Shown here: piece after piece, positions 8,369 through 18,008 of the stretch
Layout: each line of letters begins with the position of its first letter
Position numbering within the stretch: position 1 is the stretch's first letter
Origin: JAPXRI01 sp033813635
GTDB taxonomy: Bacteria; Bacillota; Clostridia; Oscillospirales; QAMX01
Length of the DNA stretch: 64,000 nt
Reading direction: 5' to 3'
Assembly (NCBI GenBank): GCA_033813635.1
Contig: JAPXRI010000009.1
Coordinates: 1-64,000 of the forward strand
The notes under the pieces: generated by a model
Seen by the model: only the letters and a program-made list of their open reading frames with translations
Databases searched by the model: none
What the model was told of the DNA's origin: nothing
Position numbers and translations under genes: made by a program

Positions 8369-10576
8369 TTAGTCGTTTTCCCCTATGTACCCGAACGCCC
8401 GGCCCATCCAGTAGGCGTAGATGAAATCCGTCGGCGCGCACTGGGTGCGGTTGACGCCGTTGCCGTTCAGGCATAAAAGCCGCTCGGCCTTTCCGCCGCC
8501 GACATCCTGGCGGTACAGCCCGGAGGGCGTGTCCACATAAAGGCAGTTGTGCTCCGGAACATATGTCATTCCCCTGATGAAGCCGATATGGTACCCGCTC
8601 CCGAACGGTGCAAAGTCCGCGCCGTTCTTGCTTATAAACAGCCCGTTGTTTGTTCCGGCGCAGATGGCGCCGCCAATGAACTCAAAGCAGGTAACGCTCC
8701 TGTCCTCGAGCCCGCTTCCGCGGCCCCAGCCGTCCGGGGTAACCCCCGCCGTGCCCAGCGTCGTCAGGAACGGGACGCCCTCCTTTGCGACAAACAGCAT
8801 CGAGCCCCGCGTAAAGCCAGTAATGCCGTATATCTCATCCGCCGAAGTTTCGCAGACACGCGCGCCGAGCACCGGCAGATGCCAGAACGCGCCGAAATAC
8901 GCCTTGGAATAGCTCCATGCCGGGTCGCCCTCGGTTTTTTTATACAGCCTGCCGTCGCAGAATTTGCAGAACATCGCTTTTCCGCCCACAAAGGTTATCC
9001 TCAGAGCGTTGTTTTTCAGATAGGCGTTCTCGCCCTTTATATCCGGAATATTCGGCTCACAGAGCGTCCAGTTCAGCGCCGTTGAGGCCATACTGCCCCC
9101 GTTGTCCAGGCTCTTGTAGACGCCCTTATCGGTTATCGCGTAGAAAACGCCGCCGGGGCTTTGGTAGAGCCTCTGCGCGCCTGCGTTTTCCGCGCCCGGC
9201 AGCCCGACCTTTTCCCAGCTCATTCCCCCGCTGACGCTGCGGTAAACTCCGTCGGCCGCCGCGGCCAGCGAGAGCCGCATCGTCTCCCTGTCGTAAATCA
9301 CGTCCACCGTCCCGACGGGCAGCGGCATCGCGTGGAAGGTCTCGCCCCCGTCCTCGGAACGCCAGTATGAACCGTTTTCCTCGAGAACGTTGATAATGCA
9401 CGGGTCCTCGTCGCAGGCGGCCACCTTTCTTACCGGCCTTGAGAGCCATCCGTCGCAGCGGTACGGGCTGCCCTTCCACTCGAGTTCGTTATCAATCGGA
9501 CGCAGGGCCATCGGCACCGGGCGCGGCGCCCGATCGTTCACCCGCAGAAACGGACCGTTCTGCGGCGTATTGAGCTTCGGTTCGTAAAAGCGGTTCTCGT
9601 CGTAGCCCGTTAGCGTATCAATGCCCTCGTCGATCTCTCCGTCGCCGGTGATCTGCTTTGACAAAAAATTAAACGGTGTCACAAGGTCGTGCCGGTAGAC
9701 CTCGTTCAGAACAGCCGCGTAGGCGCGGTAGAACGCCCGCTTTACCGGATCTTCCTCGATCAGGTGCATCAGGTACAGGTCCGGAAAAACATGCTCCGCG
9801 TCGTCATGGTCCGGCCTGTAATCCCGCATAGCCTCGCGCATCGCCTCCGTATCCCCGAGGCGCGCCATGTCGAGCCTGCCGCAGAGGTCCTCGTAGAGCG
9901 CCTGGAAGCGCCGGTCGCCGGTGACATAATCGAGCATTTTGCAGTTCGTAAGCGCCATTGTCAGGCAGTCGTTCGGGGTTCTGTGGCTCGTGAAGACGAT
10001 CGCCGTGGACGGGTCGCCGTCGCCGAGGACCGCGTTCATACCGTAGTCAAGATAGACCCTCCGGCCCAGCAGCCCCAAATCCTCTCTGATTCGCGCCTTT
10101 TGCTCCTCGGTTGCCGCCAGAACATAGTACATAGTCATCCCGCGGATATAGTGGTCGTGGTTGTGGTGGCTCGGCGAGGAGATATAGCGCATCTCTGCGT
10201 ATTCGCCCTGCCCCTGCCGGCATATTTTCCCCTGAAGCCCTCCGCTCTTCTCCTCGGCGGTGAGCCCGTGCTTAGTGAGATACCCCCTGCACAGGACGCC
10301 CGGCGTGCCCGAGATGCGGATGCAGTTTCCCATGCAGCGGAGGACCTCGTCCGCATGCCGGCGCACCGCGTCGTCCCCGGTGGCCGCGTATTTAAAAGCG
10401 AGCCCGCTGAGATACACGCCCGTCCACGTTATCGCGTGGGCGAAGATCTTCTCGTTTGGGTCAATCATGTTTCCCCTCTGGTCCACTTCGACGGCGGAGC
10501 CCACAAGCCCGCCGTCAATAAGGTGCTTTTCCGCCATCCTTTTCTCAAGAAAAACAATCTTTTCACAGAGCTTCAT
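8369..10576 (-). CDS. Large protein with helical N-terminal half and BNR/Asp-box beta-propeller
   Basis: 735 residues from ATG 10576, chosen because GGGGAGAG precedes it; no SD supports the upstream starts. The first 400 residues look like an alpha/alpha-toroid fold of the kind seen in polysaccharide lyases and unsaturated glucuronyl hydrolases (SPSHHNHDHYIRGMTMYY, AIVFTSHRTPNDCL). The second half holds short propeller repeats with Asp-box-like motifs (YRSEDGGETFH, YRSVSGGMSWEKVGL, VYKSLDNGG, LFISKNGADF). No signal peptide is seen, so it is probably cytoplasmic. A glycan-active role is plausible from the fold and from the carbohydrate genes around, but no catalytic motif can be assigned, so the function is unknown. 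Confidence 0.6.
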   Translation of the reverse strand: MKLCEKIVFLEKRMAEKHLIDGGLVGSAVEVDQRGNMIDPNEKIFAHAITWTGVYLSGLAFKYAATGDDAVRRHADEVLRCMGNCIRISGTPGVLCRGYLTKHGLTAEEKSGGLQGKICRQGQGEYAEMRYISSPSHHNHDHYIRGMTMYYVLAATEEQKARIREDLGLLGRRVYLDYGMNAVLGDGDPSTAIVFTSHRTPNDCLTMALTNCKMLDYVTGDRRFQALYEDLCGRLDMARLGDTEAMREAMRDYRPDHDDAEHVFPDLYLMHLIEEDPVKRAFYRAYAAVLNEVYRHDLVTPFNFLSKQITGDGEIDEGIDTLTGYDENRFYEPKLNTPQNGPFLRVNDRAPRPVPMALRPIDNELEWKGSPYRCDGWLSRPVRKVAACDEDPCIINVLEENGSYWRSEDGGETFHAMPLPVGTVDVIYDRETMRLSLAAAADGVYRSVSGGMSWEKVGLPGAENAGAQRLYQSPGGVFYAITDKGVYKSLDNGGSMASTALNWTLCEPNIPDIKGENAYLKNNALRITFVGGKAMFCKFCDGRLYKKTEGDPAWSYSKAYFGAFWHLPVLGARVCETSADEIYGITGFTRGSMLFVAKEGVPFLTTLGTAGVTPDGWGRGSGLEDRSVTCFEFIGGAICAGTNNGLFISKNGADFAPFGSGYHIGFIRGMTYVPEHNCLYVDTPSGLYRQDVGGGKAERLLCLNGNGVNRTQCAPTDFIYAYWMGRAFGYIGEND

Positions 10577-10616
10577 TTCTACTCTCCCCGCTTTCAAAAT
10601 TAATCGTTCCTGTCCC

Positions 10617-10645
10617 ATTATATACCAATTTATACGCTGTTTCAA
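10617..10645 (-). promoter_or_regulatory. Promoter of the beta-propeller protein gene
   Basis: Minus strand TTGAAA (10640-10645), 17 bp, TATAAT (10617-10622), about 35 nt before the ATG at 10576. Confidence 0.75.
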
Positions 10646-10771
10646 ACGTATAACGGCATGCAGGCTCTGAAATAACGGCATTTTTCATTGATAAATGCGG
10701 CGTCTCCCGGAGCGGTTTATGCTGCCGGTTCCGTTTCACCCTAAAAATTAATTACATTTACCAAATAATTA

Positions 10772-10800
10772 TTGATAATACCGCCCGTTTATGTTATTAT
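10772..10800 (+). promoter_or_regulatory. Promoter of the HD-GYP pair
   Basis: TTGATA (10772-10777), 17 bp, TATTAT (10795-10800), giving a leader of about 100 nt. The divergent gap 10577-10908 is explained by this promoter and the one at 10617. Confidence 0.65.
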
Positions 10801-10908
10801 CAATATGTAAATTGTCGGTCGTGGAACAGCATGCTTCTTTGAGCAGTGCGTCTCATTGCGTGAACGGATCTGAATATTAAAGCTAGGGTCTTGCCGTATG
10901 GGGGAAAA

Positions 10909-12519
10909 ATGATTGACATTTCGCAGAGTAGGAAAAGTTTAAAGCGCGTCCGTTGTTTCCTGATTATCCTTCTGTGCGCCGCGGTGCTCAGTTCCTGTGC
11001 CATAATTATGACTTGGACCTGCTCCATTGCGCTCATGATCGAGAATGCCAGGGTGTTAGCGGCGGCCTTCGCCGCAGGCATATCCGATACCGACATAGAA
11101 AAGCTCATCATACACAAGGATGCAGCCGCGCTTCCGGAGTATTCCGCCCTGGTTAGGACGCTAACAGAGATGGCGGATTCCCGGGAAGAGGTGACCCGCA
11201 TCCTTTTGCTTGTCGGAGACCGCGGGGAATTCCGCGTCGCTGCCGATTCCTCCGACGGGACGCCGCCCGGCGCTGCGTATGACGGCGACGGGCCCGCCAA
11301 GGCGCTCCAAACGAATAAACCCTATGTCTACAGCGCGGTCGGAAAAGACAGGCGCATTCACGTTTATGTACCGAAAGCCGCTCAAGACCCCGGACAGACA
11401 GCCGTCCTTTTCGTCGATTTTACAGCAAAGCACTGGTACGCGCTGGCGTTCAGAGAAACCGTCAAAACGGCCGCCCTGTGCGTCCTGATCGCCTCGGTCT
11501 TCATTCTTGCGCGTATGATGCTGTTAAAAAACACTGCGCTTTACATAAGAGTTAAAGCACCGAAATATAAATCAGGGGGCGGCGTAATCACGCTGAAAAG
11601 CGGTCTAAACAGGGCGCCGGTCGGAACGACGGCCGCGAAGAGGCGCCGGTTAACGGGCGACATCGGCCCGATTTTAAGAGAGTTTCCCGGCGATCTAATA
11701 AACATTCACCCCCGCCGGGCAGCAAATCCCCCGTACGCCGGGCAGCCGGAAGATTATATGCTGATAAAGCGCTTCGTCAGGCCGGACGGGTCGGACGTCT
11801 GGCTCAGTATGCTAATCCCCCCTCCCGCCGTATATAGCGCCGACAGCGGCTCCCAAAGCCGACTCAGCCTTATTGAAAATACCTGCGAACAAACCGCGCA
11901 GCCGGCGGACAAGCCCCACAAAACGGTGCCCGGGAGGCTTTTTAGCCGCAAAAGGCGCAGAAGCGGGCTGGCGTTCTCATTGATGCGCGAGCGCTACGAA
12001 AAAAGCATCGAAACGGAACAGCACCTGAATCGGCTCGCCGCGCTCTCGAGAAGGACCGGCGAGGCGATGAATGTCTCGGGCGACCTCCTCGCGCAGCTCG
12101 ACCTTCTCGCGGCTCTCCACGATATCGGAAAAGTGGCTCTGGACGACGCTATTCTCGAAAAACCCGGAGCGCTCACTCCGTCGGAGCGGCGCGCGGTGGA
12201 AACGCACCCGGAAATCGGCTACCGCATCGTAAAGTCCTCGCCGGAGCTCGCGCCGGTCGCCGAGTACATCCTCTGCCACCATGAACGCTGGGACGGGAAG
12301 GGTTACCCCCGAGGCCTCTCCGGCGATCAGATTCCCCTGTTGTCGCGGATACTCGCCGTAGCGGACGCGTACGACGCGATGACAAGCGACCGTGTCTACA
12401 GAAAAGCTCTCACCGCCGAACACGCGCTCGACGAGATACAGAGAAACAACGGAACACAGTTCGACCCGAGCGTCGTGGAAGCGTTTGTCGAAACTGTCCT
12501 GAAGCGATACCCATCATAA
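10909..12519 (+). CDS. Membrane-bound HD-GYP domain c-di-GMP phosphodiesterase
   Basis: 536 residues from ATG 10909 (GGGGGAAAA just upstream). TM helix 1 (about residues 15-40), an extracytoplasmic sensor region of about 110 residues, TM helix 2 (about 185-205), a poorly conserved middle, and a C-terminal HD-GYP domain. The catalytic set is complete: HDIGK (H404-D405), the HPEIGYRI histidine, HHERWDGKGYPRGL (H457-H458) and the DAYDAM aspartate. Such proteins hydrolyse c-di-GMP through a bi- or trinuclear metal site in the cytoplasm under control of the outer sensor. The next gene, 57 bp on, also carries HD-GYP, so the two likely form one signalling operon. The signal sensed is unknown. Confidence 0.88.
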   Translation: MIDISQSRKSLKRVRCFLIILLCAAVLSSCAIIMTWTCSIALMIENARVLAAAFAAGISDTDIEKLIIHKDAAALPEYSALVRTLTEMADSREEVTRILLLVGDRGEFRVAADSSDGTPPGAAYDGDGPAKALQTNKPYVYSAVGKDRRIHVYVPKAAQDPGQTAVLFVDFTAKHWYALAFRETVKTAALCVLIASVFILARMMLLKNTALYIRVKAPKYKSGGGVITLKSGLNRAPVGTTAAKRRRLTGDIGPILREFPGDLINIHPRRAANPPYAGQPEDYMLIKRFVRPDGSDVWLSMLIPPPAVYSADSGSQSRLSLIENTCEQTAQPADKPHKTVPGRLFSRKRRRSGLAFSLMRERYEKSIETEQHLNRLAALSRRTGEAMNVSGDLLAQLDLLAALHDIGKVALDDAILEKPGALTPSERRAVETHPEIGYRIVKSSPELAPVAEYILCHHERWDGKGYPRGLSGDQIPLLSRILAVADAYDAMTSDRVYRKALTAEHALDEIQRNNGTQFDPSVVEAFVETVLKRYPS

Positions 12520-12576
12520 AACTAGCTATGAAATTCCAACGGAGCGCAAAGCGCCCGTTAAAGGATGGTAATCTTA

Positions 12577-14892
12577 ATGGAAAATCCCGTCTTGTGGATC
12601 GCTTTCGTCATCGCGGCCGCAGTTCTTTTAGTAATCGTTATCTATCTTCTTTTCAAGCTTAAAAACAAGAACAACTCGCTGAAGAGCCTGAAAACACTTT
12701 TAAATTCATATGCTGAAAACGACAGGAAAGGGATATCCTTTAAAGACGCCTCTCTGAAATATATCTTCGTAAACGCCGAATATGCCCGACTTTTCGGTAA
12801 AAAAGAATCCGACTTCGTCGGGCTGACCGATTTTGACATTTTCGAACGGCACATCGTCGATTTTATTCAGGAAACTGATGAGCGCGTTCTTAAAAGCGGC
12901 TCGAACGTAACCTATGAGAGAACGATAAACTCCTGTGTGTTCAGGGTAATCAAATTCCAGGTCAAGCTGGCCGACGGCACAACGGGTGTAGGCTGTTTCA
13001 TTCAGGATACCACCGAGGAAAAGCGTTTTCTTAAAAATCAGGAAAGGATTTTTAACCGCAACAAAACGCTGCTGGATTTCTTTTCGCAGAGCTTCCCGAG
13101 CCGCGAAAGCCAGCTGGATTATATCGTCGACGCGGCGAAACGCGTTTCGGAAAGCCGGGAGGGCTTCGTCTTTTTCTCAAACAAGGACGCCCAGCCCGAC
13201 CATATCGCCTGCATATTCTGCCTCAAGGCGTTGGAAACGAAAAAACCGGTGATCATAAACGATTTCAACACTAAGGCTTATGAGACCGTACTGCCGGCGG
13301 AGCACCGCAGCATCTCCTGCGTGATGATCGTCCCGGTGGTCATAAGGGACAAAGCCGAAGCGGTCATCGGCCTCGCCAACAAGCCCGGAGGCTACAGCGA
13401 CGAAGACGCCTCCGAGATCGACCTGCTAATAAGCGGCATGCGGAACGCCGTGGTCCGGCGGGAAGCGGAGGAAAAACTGGCTTTCGAGCGCGACCGTTTT
13501 CTCAAGACTCTTGTATCCATCGGCAGCGGCGTTATTGCCACCGACAAAAACGGTATAATCGAGATACAAAACACCGCCGCCGAGAAGCTTACCGGCCGCT
13601 CTCACGCGGAGGCGGTGGGCCGTCCCTACTCCGAGGTATACACCGTCGAACGGGCCCCCGGTCAGCCCGACCCGATCGGCGCCGCGCTCTCAAGCGGAAG
13701 ACCGTTCTCCTCCAAGACCAGCGTTGTTTTAATCTCCAAAAACGGGACGCGCTACCATATTGAGGAAAACGCCGCGCCGATACGCGACAGCACGGGGACA
13801 GCCGGAGCGGTGCTTATCTTCAGCGACGTTACCGAGATGGAGGTGCAGCGCGGGAAAATCGAATTCCTGAGCTTTCACGACCCGCTCACCGGGCTTTACA
13901 ACAGGCGCTTCTTCGAGGAGGAGATGCGGCGGCTCGACGTGAAGCGAAATCTCCCCTTGTCGATTATTATGGGCGACGCCAACGGGCTTAAGCTGACAAA
14001 CGACATCTTCGGCCACGCCTTCGGCGACACGCTGATAAAAAAAGCGGCGCAGACCTTTAAAAAGGTGTGCCGTTCCGACGATATCATCGCGCGCCTTGAC
14101 GGCGACGAATTCGTAATTCTGCTCCCCCGCACCGACGCGAAGGGGGCCGAATCTGTTATCGAGCGCATCAAGGAGGAGTTTTCAAAGGAACAGGTCAAGA
14201 TGATCAGGTGCAATATTTCGATGGGTACGGACACCAAAACCGAAATGTCTGAAAACCTGCTGGACGTCTATAAAAACGCCGAGGAAAAGATGTACCACGC
14301 GAAGGTGCTTGAGTCGGACAGCTTCAACGCGTCTGCGATTGAGCTGTTCATGGCCACTCTCCAGGGTTCAACTTCCGGAGAGAAAAAGCACTCCGATTTT
14401 GTGTCCGAGCTCTGCGCCCGCATAGGGGCGGAGCTCGGCCTCTCCGATACCGTGCGGAAGAAGCTGTACGACGCCGGCTATTACCACGATATCGGCAAGA
14501 TCACCCTCGACCGGAAACTCCTGAAAAAGCATTTCAATCTGACCGATCAGGAGTGGAACGAGATCAGAAAGCACCCGCTGACCGGGTATAGGATTTTGTC
14601 GCACTGCAGCAGCACGATGGACCTCGCCGACGCCGTGCTCGCGCACCACGAGCGCTGGGACGGCTACGGCTACCCCAAGGGTCTGAAGGGCGACGAGATC
14701 CCGCTGATGTCACGGATTATCGCGATCGCCGAGGGCTTTGAGCGAAAGCTCTCAGGGGACGATTTCAATCCCCCGTTAAGCCTCGCGGACGCCCAGAAAT
14801 ATATTACCCAAAACGCCGGCACGCTCTACGATCCGTCGCTGATAGGCGCATTTCTAAAGGTCTCAAGCCAGTACTTTTCCTCAAAAAACTAA
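12577..14892 (+). CDS. PAS-GAF-PAS-GGDEF-HD-GYP hybrid c-di-GMP enzyme
   Basis: 771 residues from ATG 12577 (AAGGATGG upstream; ATG 12565 is an alternative). In order: one TM helix (about 5-27), PAS (about 45-155, YIFVNAEYARLFGKKESDFVG), GAF-like (about 165-300), PAS (about 310-430, ending EVQRGKIEFLSFHDPLTGLYNRRFF), GGDEF (about 430-590) and HD-GYP (about 610-771). The GGDEF signature reads DGDEF (508-512), first Gly replaced by Asp, while the inhibitory RxxD site RSDD (499-502) is intact. HD-GYP residues are complete (YHDIGK, HHERWDGYGYPKGL). Synthesis may be weak and hydrolysis dominant, or the GGDEF may act as a regulatory nucleotide sensor. That is inference. It is co-directional with the HD-GYP gene before it. 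Confidence 0.88.
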   Translation: MENPVLWIAFVIAAAVLLVIVIYLLFKLKNKNNSLKSLKTLLNSYAENDRKGISFKDASLKYIFVNAEYARLFGKKESDFVGLTDFDIFERHIVDFIQETDERVLKSGSNVTYERTINSCVFRVIKFQVKLADGTTGVGCFIQDTTEEKRFLKNQERIFNRNKTLLDFFSQSFPSRESQLDYIVDAAKRVSESREGFVFFSNKDAQPDHIACIFCLKALETKKPVIINDFNTKAYETVLPAEHRSISCVMIVPVVIRDKAEAVIGLANKPGGYSDEDASEIDLLISGMRNAVVRREAEEKLAFERDRFLKTLVSIGSGVIATDKNGIIEIQNTAAEKLTGRSHAEAVGRPYSEVYTVERAPGQPDPIGAALSSGRPFSSKTSVVLISKNGTRYHIEENAAPIRDSTGTAGAVLIFSDVTEMEVQRGKIEFLSFHDPLTGLYNRRFFEEEMRRLDVKRNLPLSIIMGDANGLKLTNDIFGHAFGDTLIKKAAQTFKKVCRSDDIIARLDGDEFVILLPRTDAKGAESVIERIKEEFSKEQVKMIRCNISMGTDTKTEMSENLLDVYKNAEEKMYHAKVLESDSFNASAIELFMATLQGSTSGEKKHSDFVSELCARIGAELGLSDTVRKKLYDAGYYHDIGKITLDRKLLKKHFNLTDQEWNEIRKHPLTGYRILSHCSSTMDLADAVLAHHERWDGYGYPKGLKGDEIPLMSRIIAIAEGFERKLSGDDFNPPLSLADAQKYITQNAGTLYDPSLIGAFLKVSSQYFSSKN

Positions 14893-14960
14893 TCGCCCTT
14901 GTCTCCGCCGCGCCCAGATGCGCAAGTGAAACATAAAACATATACAAATAGCAGATAAAA

Positions 14961-15003
14961 ACGGCCGAACGCATCATTTTGCGTTCGGCCGCGTCTTTTT
15001 TTA
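14961..15003. terminator. Strong terminator between convergent c-di-GMP operon and murI
   Basis: CGGCCGAACGCA / TGCGTTCGGCCG stem with a 6-nt loop. TCTTTTTTT follows on the plus strand, and GTTTTTAT follows on the minus strand, so it likely works both ways. Confidence 0.85.
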
Positions 15004-15004
15004 A

Positions 15005-15796
15005 TCAGAGAATTTTTCTCATCCTGGCAAGCCTTTGGAGCAGGCGCTCAATTTTTTCAAGCTCGCCTGTCTCCGTTATTTTTCTGCCCGAAAAATAGTA
15101 TTCCACGCCGCTTCCGGCGCCGCGACCCGCGCCGTCCTTCGCGGTCTTCCCGAGCTTTCTGATAAGCTGGCAGACCGTCCCGTCTATGCCGTCGACAAAT
15201 CTGACGTTCTCCGGCAGCAGCGCCCTGAACGTATCCTTAAAATAGTTGAAGTGCGTGCAGCCGAGAACGATTGACGAGTACTCACCTAAATTCCGGTTCT
15301 TAAGCGCGGCTCCGATGTATTCCGCCACGGCCGCCGAGACAAACTCCCCTCTTTCCGCGAAGCGCACAAGCGCCGGCATCGGCACAAGGTCTACCAGATG
15401 GTGCTTGTCCACCCGCTCAATCAGGTTTTTCATCTTGCTCCCCGAAACAGTAATCGGCGTCGCCGCAACGAGCACCCGTCTGTCTCCGTACAGGTCGACC
15501 GCCTTTTTCACCGCCGGCTCCATGCCGATGATCGTAACCGGGTACTTCTCCCGCATCGCCGCGACGGCGACGCTGGTCGCGGTGTTGCAGGCGATTACCA
15601 CCGCCTCGGCCCCCAGTTTGATTAGAAAATCCACCGCCGCGTCGGTGTACGCCATGATCTCGTCTTGCGTCTTCTCCCCGTAGGGCACGTGCGCCACATC
15701 CGCGTAGTATATAAATTTTTCGTCCGGCAGCGCCTCGAGCGCCCTTTCAAGAACGGACAGCCCGCCGATACCCGAATCGAAAAAACCGATCCTCAT
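15005..15796 (-). CDS. murI: Glutamate racemase
   Basis: 263 residues, the usual size. It converts L-glutamate to D-glutamate for peptidoglycan in the cytoplasm. The N-terminal FFDSGIGGLSVL carries the Asp-Ser substrate site. Catalytic Cys 70 lies in VIACNTATS, and the second catalytic cysteine lies in LGCTHFNYF. The start ATG has GGGGGATTT upstream, and a TGGTATAAT extended -10 lies about 40 nt before it. It is a single gene, not in an operon with its neighbours. Confidence 0.95.
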   Translation of the reverse strand: MRIGFFDSGIGGLSVLERALEALPDEKFIYYADVAHVPYGEKTQDEIMAYTDAAVDFLIKLGAEAVVIACNTATSVAVAAMREKYPVTIIGMEPAVKKAVDLYGDRRVLVAATPITVSGSKMKNLIERVDKHHLVDLVPMPALVRFAERGEFVSAAVAEYIGAALKNRNLGEYSSIVLGCTHFNYFKDTFRALLPENVRFVDGIDGTVCQLIRKLGKTAKDGAGRGAGSGVEYYFSGRKITETGELEKIERLLQRLARMRKIL

Positions 15797-15946
15797 CCCG
15801 CAAATCCCCCAGAAACCTAATTGCCTATATTATACCACGCCCTGCCGGATTAAACCAGCGCAAAGCCCTTAGCCCTGCCGGCGCGGTCCTGTTTTTCAGA
15901 GAGGGCCGGCCGCTATCTTGCCGCATATACCAGCTGAAAACCCGGG

Positions 15947-16939
15947 CTACCAGAGCTTATACACATCCGTTTTGTCGTTTTTCAGCACCGAAAGCCCGAT
16001 GCGCTCCGTGCCCCCGCGCCAGCCGTCGCGGGCGTTGTAGTAGAGCCGCAGCTCGCCGTCGTATTTAGCCAGGTCGAGCTGGTAAACCAGCGCTTTCTTC
16101 CACCCTTCCGCCGGCGCGATGATCGGGTTGTAGGGCGCCTCGCGCCACGAGATCCCGTCCTCGCTTATAAGTACGCAGATGGCCGAGCGAGAGCGGTTTT
16201 CGGCGTCGGTATAAATCCCGTTGTAGAGCGCCAGGTACCCGCCCCGGTAGCCGAACACCTTGATCGCCCCCGCCCCTAGGTTTCTGTGAGGAATCGCCGC
16301 GTCCGGCGCGAGTATCGGCGTCTTGTGCTTTTTAAACGGGCCGAGGGGGCTGTCGGCCTCGGCGAAGCTTATGTATTTCGGCTCCTCGTAGCCGCAGTCC
16401 TCCAGCTTGACCGTCCCGGCGCTGTAGTAGAGCCTGTATTTACCCTCCCTGGTCTTAATTACGCAGGGGTTTCTCGCCTCTACGCTGACATAGCCCGGCG
16501 TGTGCTCCCGCTCCCAGGGGAGCTCGGGGCGGATCAGTTCCAGGCTGTCGCTCCAGTTTTCAAAATCCGCCGTGACCCTGACGCGCACGGCGTTGTTGAT
16601 CCCGGTTTTCCTCATCTCCTCGCCGTCGAGAATCGCGGTGTAGTAGAGGTAGAAAAGTCCGCCGTCCCTGAACAGGTAACAAGGGTTGACACGCCAGGGC
16701 AGCATGTCCCGAAGCGTCCAGGAAAACCCGTCATCCGAGACACGGTGGTGAAAGTGGGGCGCGAAATCTTTCCCGAAAAATCCGTGGTAAAACGCGTGCC
16801 ACTTTGAATCGTAATCCCCCGGCGTCAAAATCTGCGGGTCGCCGATCGCCGCCCGCGCCTCGTCGTTTTCATCGAGTCCGATAACCGGGTTGCCCGGATA
16901 ATCCTCCCATTTTTCGCTCTGCCACTCCGGAAATTCCAT
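15947..16939 (-). CDS. Glycosidase-like five-bladed beta-propeller protein (GH43/32/130-like)
   Basis: 330 residues without a signal peptide, so probably cytoplasmic. The sequence repeats propeller-type blades typical of the GH32/43/130 folds: GDPQIL with its Asp, WHAFYHGFF, YLYYTAIL, YRLYYSAGTV, YLALYNGIYTD, LRLYYNARDGW. The ligand residues VEARNPCVIKT resemble the second acidic position of these enzymes. Exact family, substrate and whether it is a hydrolase or phosphorylase cannot be fixed by eye. It is a single gene with an ATG at 16939 preceded by GAAGGGG. Confidence 0.65.
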   Translation of the reverse strand: MEFPEWQSEKWEDYPGNPVIGLDENDEARAAIGDPQILTPGDYDSKWHAFYHGFFGKDFAPHFHHRVSDDGFSWTLRDMLPWRVNPCYLFRDGGLFYLYYTAILDGEEMRKTGINNAVRVRVTADFENWSDSLELIRPELPWEREHTPGYVSVEARNPCVIKTREGKYRLYYSAGTVKLEDCGYEEPKYISFAEADSPLGPFKKHKTPILAPDAAIPHRNLGAGAIKVFGYRGGYLALYNGIYTDAENRSRSAICVLISEDGISWREAPYNPIIAPAEGWKKALVYQLDLAKYDGELRLYYNARDGWRGGTERIGLSVLKNDKTDVYKLW

Positions 16940-17054
16940 ATATACACCCCTTCGTCCATTTTATCAATATTATTATATCGCTATTCCCTGTTCATATATT
17001 CGTTTTCGTATCACGATATAAATCATTAAATTTATATTATGTTGCAACAAGTTA

Positions 17055-17083
17055 TTGACAATACTTCGGCGCTTTTGTATAAT
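17055..17083 (+). promoter_or_regulatory. Consensus promoter of the broken LRR lipoprotein gene
   Basis: TTGACA (17055-17060), 17 bp, TATAAT (17078-17083). A strong, undamaged promoter ahead of a frameshifted gene. Confidence 0.85.
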
Positions 17084-17168
17084 ATATTTAAATTATATCA
17101 ATTATTTCGGCGCGGGCGCAGCGGTAAACCGCTCTCGTTTAAAATCTTTTTTTAAGGAGCTGTCTGAA

Positions 17169-17811
17169 ATGAAAAAACTGATCCCGGTTTTCCTCGCGCT
17201 CTTTTCTCGCGCCGCCTATTTCACCCTACGATAAAGCCGGCAGCAGCGAGCCGGCCGAAACCACCGTTTATCAGACGGAAGCCAGCCCGTTCACCCTCGG
17301 CAGCGAGGTGTTTGACAACACGGTGACGACGCTCAATCTCACCGGCCTGACCCAGAGCGACGATCTCTCCGTCCTGAAAAACTGCCGGAACCTTGTAACC
17401 CTTAAAATACTCCATTCCGACATCCAAGCAAAAAACCTCGATTTTCTCAGTAACCGCGCCGAGCTGAGAGAGCTCCAGATGCCCGGCTGCAGCATCGAGG
17501 ACATCAGCGTGCTGAAAAACTGCGCCAAGCTCAAAACACTCGACCTCTCGGGCAACAACATCGCCGACCTTGCGCCGCTCTCGTCCCTCAACCTGCTGTA
17601 TATTTTTATCGGCTACAATAAGATTACCGATATTACCCCGCTTTTATCGATGAGTAATGTAAAACACGTCGGTTCAATAATATCTGAGGAAACCGAACAG
17701 CCGTGGTTCCCGGCGACGCCGAACCACAACAACATCACCATAGACCAGCTTAATGCGCTCTCGCAGAAAATGAGGTATAGCGCGGAATATACGGCGGGGC
17801 TGAGTAAATAA
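17169..17811 (+). pseudogene. Leucine-rich-repeat lipoprotein, frameshifted after the signal peptide
   Basis: ATG 17169 with an ideal AAGGAG opens a signal peptide (MKKLIPVFLALF) but that frame stops after 21 codons at about 17234. The rest of the protein continues in the +1 frame from about 17200 to 17811 without an ATG near its start (first candidate is GTG 17308). It contains an LRR domain: LNLTGLT, LSVLKNCRNLVTLKIL, ELRELQMPGCSIEDISVLKNCAKLKTLDLSGNNIADLAPL, YNKITDITPLLS. One indel around 17195-17220 would restore a single secreted LRR protein of about 213 residues. It may be a true pseudogene, a phase-variable state or a sequencing error. Confidence 0.7.
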
Positions 17812-17877
17812 AGCTTATTCACACGCTTAACGGCTCTTTCCGGTCTCTGGAAAAGCTCCTTTTAAACCGCAAACGCC

Positions 17878-17906
17878 TTGACAAATTCCCGCTGTTCCCG
17901 TAAACT
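17878..17906 (+). promoter_or_regulatory. Candidate promoter of the flavodoxin gene
   Basis: TTGACA (17878-17883), 17 bp, TAAACT (17901-17906), about 100 nt upstream of the ATG at 18009. Confidence 0.6.
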
Positions 17907-18008
17907 AAAGCCGGATCGGTTTCGACCCCGATAATCATAAGCCGCTTCGGGCCTTCCCGGGCGGCGTTTGCTTAGTTCGGTTAAAAATCTATAAGGGGTG
18001 TTTTTTAA

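Noticed and set aside
9689..10603. 304-codon plus-strand frame opposite the beta-propeller protein
   Set aside because: Shadow of a gene with a good promoter, SD and terminator on the other strand.
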